Shown piece after piece: positions 57,581 to 64,000 of a stretch of 64,000 bases of DNA (position 1 is the first letter of the stretch; the number at the start of each line of letters is the position of its first letter). The notes beneath the pieces are model-generated. The model ran no database searches, was not told the origin of the DNA, and saw only the letters and a list, made by a program, of their open reading frames with translations. This stretch comes from JBBAGC01 sp964491265 (GTDB lineage: Bacteria > Spirochaetota > UBA4802 > UBA5550), in contig CAZBFP010000002.1 in assembly GCA_964491265.1 (NCBI GenBank), positions 124,001-188,000 of the forward strand, in the 5' to 3' direction. A program made the translations under genes and the position numbers.

Positions 57581-60307
57581 TTAAAGAATATCCACAACAA
57601 TCATTGTGGCATCATCCTCAAAACCTTCAGTATTATAACTCCCTGACCATGAGTAAATATCCATAAAGCATTCATCAATAACCCTGGCCGGAGGGAGATC
57701 CCGAAGCTTAAGTAAGAGAGATTCTAATTTCTCCTCTCCATATATTTCACCGGAATTATCCCGCTCCTCAATAAGCCCGTCTGTAAAGAAGACAAGCCTG
57801 TCGCCATTCTCAATAGGGATGGTCACATTGCTGTATCCAGTGTCTTCCATGAGGCCTATAAGGCGCCCCTTTATTTTAAGGTGCACCAGCTCACCATTTT
57901 TTTTCAGCAGGTACATGGGCCAGTGAGCAGCATTAGAGAATGTGATTGTCATTTCATCAAGATCAATGTATGTATAAAATGCAGTAATATATCTTCCGGA
58001 GAGATTGTGAAAAAGTGCTCTGTTAATCCCCTCAAGGAGCGCCGCGGGATCTTTCAGTCTTCCAGTGGAAGTGGTGAAGGCGATTTTAATCATAGTGCTT
58101 ATAAGTGCAGCAGGAACTCCATGTCCGGTTACATCAGCAATAAAAACTCCGATTCTTTTTTCATCAAACTGGTGGAAATCATAAAAGTCCCCCCCTATCT
58201 CCGACATCGGTTCATATTTTGCCTTAATAGACAATCCTTCCAGTTCAGGAAGAGTTTCCGGGAGTATGGAGAGCTGAATATTCCGTGCAATGTCCAGCTC
58301 CTGACGAATTGCAATAAGGGCATTCTGCTCTTCAATCGCTTTTTTAAGCGACACATAATTCCGTACCCTGGCCAGGAGCTGATCTTTGTCAAAGGGCTTG
58401 GTTATATAATCATTGGCGCCCAGGCTCAGCCCTGTAATCATATCCTCGCTGGTGTTCTTGGCTGTAAGAAGAATTATGGGGAGCTGATAAAAGCTTATTT
58501 TCTCTCTCACCCTTTTGCACACTTCAAAGCCCGACATCTCAGGCATCATCACATCAAGAAGAATAAGGTCAACATCGATTCCCGATTCAATGAGCTTAAG
58601 AGCCTCCATGCCGCTGGATGCGGACTCAACATTATAACCGTCAACTGAAAGGTGATTGATGAGTACCTGCAGATTGATAGGATCATCATCAACAATGAGT
58701 ACCGATCTCGCACCGCTGTTCCCCCGGTTTCTGAAGTTTTCTGTTATGCGGTTTTCATCTTTCACCGGAATAGATGATGACCTGATCTCCGAGTAACAGC
58801 TTTTTGCGGCTCCCCCTGCTGCCGGGAGAGTGAAGAAGAAGCTTGACCCTTTTCCCGGTTCAGATTTCACCCATATTGTTCCGCCATGGAGTTCAATAAG
58901 ATTTTTCGTTATTGATAGTCCCAGACCTGTGCCGCCGTATTTTCTTGAAGCTGAACCGTCGCTCTGTACAAAAGAATCGAATATGATCTGCTGCTTTTCC
59001 GGGGTAATCCCCTCTCCGGTGTCGCTTATCTCTATAGTATAGTTGTTGCCGCTGATAGAGGAATTAATCCGTACTTCACCTGCGGGGGTAAACTTTACAG
59101 CATTGCCGATAAGATTCAGAAGGATCTGCTGAAGCCTGTTCTCATCAGCATTTACAAAATGTATCCCCGGCTCTATATTGTTGATTAAACTCAGATTTTT
59201 CTGATTAAGGGAACCGGAGATAATGGTAAAGACCATCTCAGTCATTGATCCCAGGTCTACACTTTTTTTATCAAGAATAATATCGCTGTTTCTTAGTAAT
59301 GAGTAATCAAGTATATCATCAACAAGGGTTGCGAGCCTTCTGCTGCTTTTAAGTATCATTGAAAGGAGGTGTTTAATGTTGTCATTAAGCTCACCGCTGA
59401 TCCCGTCCATTAGTGACTGGGTAAGTCCGATTATTCCATGTATGGGGGTTTTAAGTTCATGTGTGGTGTTTGCAAGGAATTCATCTTTAAGGCGGTCCAT
59501 TTTCAGTAAGTCAATATTTGCTTGTTCGAGCTCACTTATTTTCTGATGAATCATAGCTGACATTTTATTGAATGTCGATGCAAGGTGACCAATCTCGTCT
59601 TTGTTCTTTATTGTAACAGTATGGAGGTAATTCCCCTGCTCAATCTGACTGGCCCCTTCAGTGAGTTTTACTATCGGTCTTGAAAGGTATACTCCGAAAA
59701 TTACAGCCATAAAAATAACAGTAATTAGTAAAACAACTGAAGCAATATTTACATATTTTTTGATCTCATAAATTGTAGAGAGTGCCACCTTCTTTTCCAT
59801 AATTGTTCGTGTCATGCATATGGGGGAATTATTCTGCATTGTGCCTATTGAGATAAATTCAATATAATCAGTATCAGTAAAAAACTCCCTGTATCCGCCG
59901 GCAAAGGATTTAATTTTTTCAATTTCATCAGGGGGGATCCTGTCATTGAATCTTGTAAACCCTGATATTTTATTATCGCTTATTATAGAAGCAAGAATAG
60001 TTCCGTTTAATGAAGGGCGTGATGAAAGGAGTACAGCGTCAGCATATACAAGTCCCTTCTTCTGAAGCGGCTCAAGCATATTTATCATATCCTTAACATC
60101 AACCATCGATGCCCGCACATTGCCGCCATTCATAAAGAGAATGTTAACAACTGACTTGGAGAAGACGCTGGTATTTATACTGTTCTGGGCGATTATATAA
60201 TCAAGCGCCTCTTTCTCCATTTTATTGATAACAAGTGTAGAGAATGGTACAACAAGAAGAGATGTGAGGATGATAAACATTATAATAATTTTATTTTTTA
60301 TGCTCAT
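57581..60307 (-). CDS. Hybrid sensor histidine kinase / receiver / PP2C-type phosphatase
   Basis: A 908-residue protein with ATG at 60307 chosen because it lies 10 bp after the preceding stop. Layout: TM helix (about 5-27), periplasmic sensor, TM helix (about 182-207), HAMP, HisKA (EFLANTTHELKTPIHGIIGL, phospho-His), HATPase (DTGEGITPEKQQIIFDSFVQ, GGTGLGLSITKNLIELHGG), receiver (SVLIVDDDPINL, phospho-Asp in LILLDVMMPEMSGF) and SpoIIE/PP2C phosphatase (EIGGDFYDFHQ; VFIADVTGHGVPAALIS; FFTDGLIEERDNSGE). The phosphatase usually acts on an anti-sigma-factor antagonist, so this links sensing to partner-switching output. No such partner gene is in the window. Confidence 0.93.
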   Translation of the reverse strand: MSIKNKIIIMFIILTSLLVVPFSTLVINKMEKEALDYIIAQNSINTSVFSKSVVNILFMNGGNVRASMVDVKDMINMLEPLQKKGLVYADAVLLSSRPSLNGTILASIISDNKISGFTRFNDRIPPDEIEKIKSFAGGYREFFTDTDYIEFISIGTMQNNSPICMTRTIMEKKVALSTIYEIKKYVNIASVVLLITVIFMAVIFGVYLSRPIVKLTEGASQIEQGNYLHTVTIKNKDEIGHLASTFNKMSAMIHQKISELEQANIDLLKMDRLKDEFLANTTHELKTPIHGIIGLTQSLMDGISGELNDNIKHLLSMILKSSRRLATLVDDILDYSLLRNSDIILDKKSVDLGSMTEMVFTIISGSLNQKNLSLINNIEPGIHFVNADENRLQQILLNLIGNAVKFTPAGEVRINSSISGNNYTIEISDTGEGITPEKQQIIFDSFVQSDGSASRKYGGTGLGLSITKNLIELHGGTIWVKSEPGKGSSFFFTLPAAGGAAKSCYSEIRSSSIPVKDENRITENFRNRGNSGARSVLIVDDDPINLQVLINHLSVDGYNVESASSGMEALKLIESGIDVDLILLDVMMPEMSGFEVCKRVREKISFYQLPIILLTAKNTSEDMITGLSLGANDYITKPFDKDQLLARVRNYVSLKKAIEEQNALIAIRQELDIARNIQLSILPETLPELEGLSIKAKYEPMSEIGGDFYDFHQFDEKRIGVFIADVTGHGVPAALISTMIKIAFTTSTGRLKDPAALLEGINRALFHNLSGRYITAFYTYIDLDEMTITFSNAAHWPMYLLKKNGELVHLKIKGRLIGLMEDTGYSNVTIPIENGDRLVFFTDGLIEERDNSGEIYGEEKLESLLLKLRDLPPARVIDECFMDIYSWSGSYNTEGFEDDATMIVVDIL

Positions 60308-60317
60308 AATATTAACT

Positions 60318-61376
60318 CTATCTCTGCAGCGCTTCAATGGCCTGCTGGCGCCTTATTGCCCTTGGGAGATATATATTAGCTGTTCTATTCCCCGGGTCAA
60401 CCAGTAAAATTCTTTCCATTGTGTTTATACACTCCCTGTAACGGGCAGCTTCATAGTGCCTTATGCCGTCTCTCTCCCATGCTCCAATACCTGCAGCCAG
60501 TTCCCTTCTGTACTTTCTAAGGTTATTTTCGCATTCTGCAATATATGGTGCGCAGAACTGGAGGTGAGGGATTGCGCGGATATAATTTTTCAGGCTGATA
60601 AAATTATCAGCCTGCTTTTTGTCAGATTCAATTTCTCTGATCCTTTGAAGATTATAGTCCAGGCCCGGATATTCGCTGTCCATCATATGAACTTCATTAA
60701 AAAGCTTTTTAGCCTCTTCAAAATTTCTGCTTCTGAATGCAGTCTGTGCTTTCTGGTAAAGCTGGAATTTTACTTCAGCTTCAGATTCCCTGTTAAGATC
60801 TCTTGTTGAATCATTATTGTTGAATGTCAAACCCGCACTGATTGTAATCGGCTTGAATAATTCACCTGAAATATCTGTGATCCTGTAATCGATGAGGAAC
60901 AGAAGCCCTACGCCGCTCCCCAGATAGGCCATGTTCCCCAGGTTAATAGATAATCCTGGCTTTAGAGCACTCCCTGTTTCTCCGGTATTTGCTGTATTTA
61001 TGCGTGAATAGAGACCATGCAGATCAATCCCGATAAAGGGGAGGAGCAGCGGGTGCATTCTATATGTTGTAAAGATGCCCCCGGTAATATCGTATTGATG
61101 CAGGTATGATCCACCTGTTTTAAGCTCATAGTTTGAGTAGGAGATCCCGCCCTTGTAGTATAGCGGGAGAGAGAAGCGATTCTCCCTGTAGAAAGTGTTG
61201 AAAGTTAAACGGGGACCATCTTCCAGATAACCGTTGTAAAATCCGGTGGGTATTGACATACCACCGGTTACTGAATAGGTAAAGCCGTTGTAGCGGCTGT
61301 ATTCATTCGAATATGCTGATACTGATGCAATTATCAGCAAAACAGTTATTGACAGGACTATTCCAGTATGATTCAT
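60318..61376 (-). CDS. Secreted protein with beta-barrel-like N-terminus and C-terminal TPR
   Basis: The 352-residue protein has a signal peptide (VLSITVLLIIASVSAYS). Residues 25-190 are rich in alternating aromatic strands (GFTYSVTGGMSIPTGFYNGY, FNTFYRENRFSLPLYYKGGI), as in small outer-membrane barrels. Residues 195-350 hold TPR-like helices (AQTAFRSRNFEEAKKLFNEV; YEAARYRECINTMERILLVD). No family is recognised. It is 10 bp upstream of the large kinase-phosphatase gene and cotranscribed, so it might supply an envelope signal to it. Confidence 0.7.
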   Translation of the reverse strand: MNHTGIVLSITVLLIIASVSAYSNEYSRYNGFTYSVTGGMSIPTGFYNGYLEDGPRLTFNTFYRENRFSLPLYYKGGISYSNYELKTGGSYLHQYDITGGIFTTYRMHPLLLPFIGIDLHGLYSRINTANTGETGSALKPGLSINLGNMAYLGSGVGLLFLIDYRITDISGELFKPITISAGLTFNNNDSTRDLNRESEAEVKFQLYQKAQTAFRSRNFEEAKKLFNEVHMMDSEYPGLDYNLQRIREIESDKKQADNFISLKNYIRAIPHLQFCAPYIAECENNLRKYRRELAAGIGAWERDGIRHYEAARYRECINTMERILLVDPGNRTANIYLPRAIRRQQAIEALQR

Positions 61377-61689
61377 CGTATATTCATGATTCTCTTTATT
61401 TAAACCAGGTATATTTTTACCAGGTTTTTTTTAATGCTGTTAATATACCATTTTGTATCATTTATATATTATCCTTACATAAAGTAATTTTTATACTTAT
61501 TTTTCAATTAAAAAAAGCCTTTCCATATTATTAATTTGCATTTTAATTTAATGCTAATTCCTTAACTTTTATTTGAAAAAAATTGCTTTAATATTGAAAA
61601 CAGCATTACTGCACTAAAAGATATGTTCGGGAATAATTACTTATAAAATTAAAGATTATATCAATAAAAATATTGTTGATTGTGAAACT
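61377..61689. other. 313-bp divergent promoter region
   Basis: AT-rich spacer between divergent secreted-protein genes. At about 61404-61431 AAACC-A-GGTA and TACC-A-GGTTT form a hairpin followed by eight T on the plus strand. It reads like a terminator for antisense transcription or an attenuator; no plus-strand gene ends there. I see nothing else definite. Confidence 0.4.
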
Positions 61690-63144
61690 ATGAATAAAAG
61701 ACCTTTTCAATCTATTATTATCAGAGCATTCATTATCTGTATACTCTTAAATGCTTTACCTGCAGCAGCAGGGACAGCTGCTGTTTACCCGGCCTATACG
61801 GGTAATCCGGTATTGGACCATATTCTCAGTTCTGCTGAGTATAAATTAAATGAAATGTTCCATAAATCGGGGCGATATTATCCTGCAGATTATCACAGTA
61901 AAAAAGCCTCCCTTGAAAAAGCCGCTGGTGAAAACAGTGAAATCTTTTATAAAAATGCCGCGCGATTAATTCATGCTGATCTTGCTGTAATGCTGAGTAT
62001 CGATTCTCAAAGGGGTGTTTTTGCATTAAAAATGACCTGCATTGCTTTTACATCTGCCGGAGAAAAAACCTTGTTCGATTCACTTATTACTTCATCAATA
62101 CCTGACAATATCCCCCTTAAGGGTGTGCTCCGGTTTTCTCATTTTTTTAATGACCTTAAACTGGAAGCAGAGGTGATCCGCATAGATGATACCGGGGGGA
62201 GGGTGATTGATGCGGGGCAGTGGAACAGCCTTGAAGCAGGGGAGTATAAAACCTCGGCTGGAATCGTAAATGTAACAGAGCTTTCCAGGTATAATTCTCT
62301 ACTTGAAGGATCAGATTTATCTGAAGGGGAGAGTATTATTTTTGATATTTATCCCGATTTGACAGATTATTTCAGGGAAACAGAGAGGGTGATTAAGCGG
62401 AATATTGTAAGGAAATATGGAACAGATGAAGTTCTAAACAGTAAGGAGGGTGCGGCAAAGGAGATGGTATATGGAACCTGCATTATAAATCCGGGGGCCA
62501 ACCTTTTTCTCCCCGGATACGGTTCTTTCCTCTCTGTTGAATATATGGGGATAGAAAAAAGTACCCCGGATCGTACAGGGATGATCATTGCCACAGCTAT
62601 TATTGCAGGACACTTTATGCTCCCCGGCATGTTGACCGGTTTTAAAACAAATTTTTTCCCCTGGGTTAAAGACAGCGATAAAACTTCAGAAATGCAGAGG
62701 CTTCATATTTTTCTCTGGGCATCACTCCCTCTTACCTACTCGGCATCATTCTACAATCAGCTTGCATGGCAGTATCACAGCAAAGATCTCCTCCCACCGC
62801 TTTTTATTGATAGTGATAATACAGCAGCTGTGATATCACTTTTTGTTCCAGGGGGCGGGCTTTTTTATAAAGGGCAGAGAGGGGCGGGTTTTGCTTTCTA
62901 TGCTGCGGAAATGTCACTCCTCGGTTACGGGATATATACCGGTGAGAGTGAAAAACGCAGGGCTGCTTTTATCGGATTGGCAGCAGTAAAGGTTATTGAT
63001 ATTGCTGCCGCATATTTTGTTCCACCAGGTTACAGGGTCTTCAGGGATGAAATTTCCGGTTCCGCGCCATCATTCTCCATGGGGATACTCCCCGGAATTG
63101 AAGGTGACGGGGAATTTACATTTTCAGTTACACAATCTTTCTAA
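61690..63144 (+). CDS. Secreted or membrane protein of unknown function, 484 aa
   Basis: The protein has a signal peptide (FIICILLNALPAAAG). The N-terminal half (to about 240) is a soluble domain with VFALKMTCIAFTSAGEKTLF. The C-terminal half has several hydrophobic segments (MIIATAIIAGHFMLPGML; FLWASLPLTYSASF; VISLFVPGGGLFYKGQRGAG; AAVKVIDIAAAYFVPPGYRV). The pattern PGGGLFYKGQRGAGF resembles small hydrophobic repeats seen in DUF5683-like OM-associated proteins, but I do not recognise a family with certainty. It is a single gene, with weak ribosome site. Confidence 0.65.
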   Translation: MNKRPFQSIIIRAFIICILLNALPAAAGTAAVYPAYTGNPVLDHILSSAEYKLNEMFHKSGRYYPADYHSKKASLEKAAGENSEIFYKNAARLIHADLAVMLSIDSQRGVFALKMTCIAFTSAGEKTLFDSLITSSIPDNIPLKGVLRFSHFFNDLKLEAEVIRIDDTGGRVIDAGQWNSLEAGEYKTSAGIVNVTELSRYNSLLEGSDLSEGESIIFDIYPDLTDYFRETERVIKRNIVRKYGTDEVLNSKEGAAKEMVYGTCIINPGANLFLPGYGSFLSVEYMGIEKSTPDRTGMIIATAIIAGHFMLPGMLTGFKTNFFPWVKDSDKTSEMQRLHIFLWASLPLTYSASFYNQLAWQYHSKDLLPPLFIDSDNTAAVISLFVPGGGLFYKGQRGAGFAFYAAEMSLLGYGIYTGESEKRRAAFIGLAAVKVIDIAAAYFVPPGYRVFRDEISGSAPSFSMGILPGIEGDGEFTFSVTQSF

Positions 63145-63222
63145 CTTTTTTTTTATTAATACAGGAATGGCGGGGAAAATGATAATATAAATTCTTCGTC
63201 ACCCGACATTATCATCATATAT

Positions 63223-63608
63223 TGTCATTCCTGCGAATGCAGGAATCTTATACTATAGTTTTATATAAATCATCCCATTCAGGATTCATTTCATTTATCA
63301 CATTGTCTTTGAAGTCCCTTTTCCATTTTTTCATCTGCTTTTCTTTTATAATTGCACTTTCAATATTTTGAGTTTCAATAAACCAGACAAGTTTACTGCA
63401 ATTATATTTTGAACTAAAACCCTCAATTAGCTTATTTTTATGTTCATATACACGTCTTAAAAGATTATTGGTTATACCAATGTAAAGCACTGTGTTATAC
63501 TTATTTGTCATTATATAAACATAGTATTTATTCATTAGATAATATCAATTCCATAGAATTTGATTTATGAGATTCCGGCACTTCGTATTCACTTCGGCCG
63601 GAATGACA
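63223..63608. mobile_element. GTCATTCC palindromic element carrying a GIY-YIG gene, copy 3 (386 bp)
   Basis: TGTCATTCC at 63223-63231 and GGAATGACA at 63600-63608 are perfect 9-bp terminal inverted repeats. Just inside, the left end (TGCG-x-ATGCAGGAATCT) and right end (GAGATTCCGGCACTTCG, then CACTTCGG) match the ends of the copies at 44080-44166 and, inverted, 4572-4714. The interior is almost wholly one GIY-YIG ORF; its stop codon is 17 bp inside the left terminus. It looks like an autonomous member of a repeat family whose other copies here are short and ORF-free. Confidence 0.7.
63248..63535 (-). CDS. GIY-YIG nuclease domain protein, element-borne
   Basis: The 95-residue protein is a single GIY-YIG domain of the UvrC N-terminal/YhbQ-like type. 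MNKYYVYIMTNKYNTVLYIG contains both halves of the motif (VYI and YIG), followed by NNLLRRVYEHKN (conserved Arg and His) and ESAIIKEKQMKKWKR with the metal-binding Glu. Such domains cut DNA with one metal ion. The gene lies wholly inside the palindromic element at 63223-63608, with no other gene in it, as REP-associated transposases lie among REPs. Ribosome site is weak. A role in spreading the repeat is inference. Confidence 0.85.
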   Translation of the reverse strand: MNKYYVYIMTNKYNTVLYIGITNNLLRRVYEHKNKLIEGFSSKYNCSKLVWFIETQNIESAIIKEKQMKKWKRDFKDNVINEMNPEWDDLYKTIV

Positions 63609-63613
63609 GGACA

Positions 63614-64000
63614 TTACACAATCTTTTTAACTTTTTTTCTTGAGAAAAAGAAGAAGGCTAAAAATAAAACATAAGAGGCGATTGCCGGTATTACTGCAGC
63701 AGGGTAGAATTTCGCAATTGGCGCAAGAAGGAGTATAACAAACCAGTGATAGTAGATCGCCTTACCTGTGTTAAGTGCAATAGGGAAATCGTTCCATCTT
63801 ATTATCACCATCATACCTGTAAGATTCCAGCCGTATAACGAATAAAAGGCGTGCATCCTTAATATTACCTTCCCGTAGTATTCATAAAAAGCGAATTTAG
63901 TAAGTACAATATATATTATTCCAGTGACCGCTGAGATTAAAAGAAAGTACATCCCTGATACAAGGAAATGCTTCTGCTGTATACGTGTGCCGAATCTGAA
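63614..64000 (-). CDS. Membrane protein, C-terminal part (5' end outside window)
   Basis: On the minus strand the frame is open from the window edge (FRFGTRIQQKHFLVSG) through at least four hydrophobic helices (MYFLLISAVTGIIYIVLTKF; WFVILLLAPIAKFYPAAVIP; IASYVLFLAFFFF) to a basic tail (RKKVKKIV). 128 residues are visible. The Met at 63952 is probably internal. No family is recognised; the spaced His and aromatic residues recall haem or copper membrane proteins, but this is weak. Its stop lies 6 bp from the GIY-YIG element. Confidence 0.6.
   Translation of the reverse strand, partial: FRFGTRIQQKHFLVSGMYFLLISAVTGIIYIVLTKFAFYEYYGKVILRMHAFYSLYGWNLTGMMVIIRWNDFPIALNTGKAIYYHWFVILLLAPIAKFYPAAVIPAIASYVLFLAFFFFSRKKVKKIV

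Overview
The window reads as an ordinary bacterial chromosome of moderately low GC content from a Gram-negative cell. Supporting signs are several lipoprotein signal peptides, a TRAP transporter, a beta-barrel-like secreted protein and sensor kinases with periplasmic domains. The order cNMP-TPR protein, CRP-like protein, tRNA-Arg, prfA, prmC, together with membrane-anchored AraC regulators and the flavodiiron protein, would fit a spirochaete or another anaerobic or microaerophilic lineage. No marker here settles the phylum, so this is a weak inference. There are no rRNA genes, prophage or CRISPR array.

Layout. 1-4.5 kb: end of an amidohydrolase gene, two cNMP-binding proteins, tRNA-Arg, prfA and prmC. 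4.6-8.6 kb: a selenocysteine tRNA whose 3' end is duplicated exactly 3.7 kb downstream; between the copies lie a sphingosine-1-phosphate-lyase-like decarboxylase, a DUF819 permease and a TetR regulator (a small tRNA-Sec islet). 8.6-18.4 kb: an orphan antitoxin, an ACT/PFL pair, selA-selB, coaX, and the tetrapyrrole genes hemC and cobA-hemD. 18.5-22.4 kb: a guanidinium-type SMR exporter, a TIP30-like reductase, a Met-rich multicopper oxidase and ComB. 22.7-30.7 kb: one coherent dicarboxylate module, made of a sensor kinase with its own periplasmic binding domain, an NtrC-type activator, a clear sigma-54 promoter, DctP-DctQ-DctM and malic enzyme. 30.8-33.2 kb: a toxin-antitoxin cluster with a split HipB-HipS-HipT locus, three evenly spaced operators, a hicB with a truncated hicA, and a DUF3781 gene grafted on a PAS fragment. 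33.2-36 kb: ECF sigma factor, anti-sigma factor and secreted vWA protein. 36-46.4 kb: a truncated serine hydrolase, DUF3592, flavodiiron protein, a broken acyl-CoA synthetase, a membrane AraC regulator, AlkD, a chemoreceptor-like protein, two small conserved proteins, a CoA-transferase and a TetR regulator. 46.6-53.2 kb: a GNAT-histone-deacetylase fusion, a broken oxidoreductase, a membrane protein, and a MerR gene followed by two acyl-CoA dehydrogenases. 53.3-64 kb: secreted proteins and lipoproteins, a nested palindromic repeat, a kinase-receiver-PP2C phosphatase hybrid, an OM/TPR protein, and a GIY-YIG gene enclosed in a palindromic repeat that recurs without the gene at 4.6 and 44.1 kb.

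The points most worth pursuing are the GIY-YIG/GTCATTCC element family, the tRNA-Sec islet, the HipBST locus with operators 71 bp apart, and the GNAT-HDAC fusion. Gene-fragment remnants (hicA, PAS, serine hydrolase, acyl-CoA synthetase, oxidoreductase) are frequent between 30 and 49 kb, which suggests ongoing deletion in that stretch.
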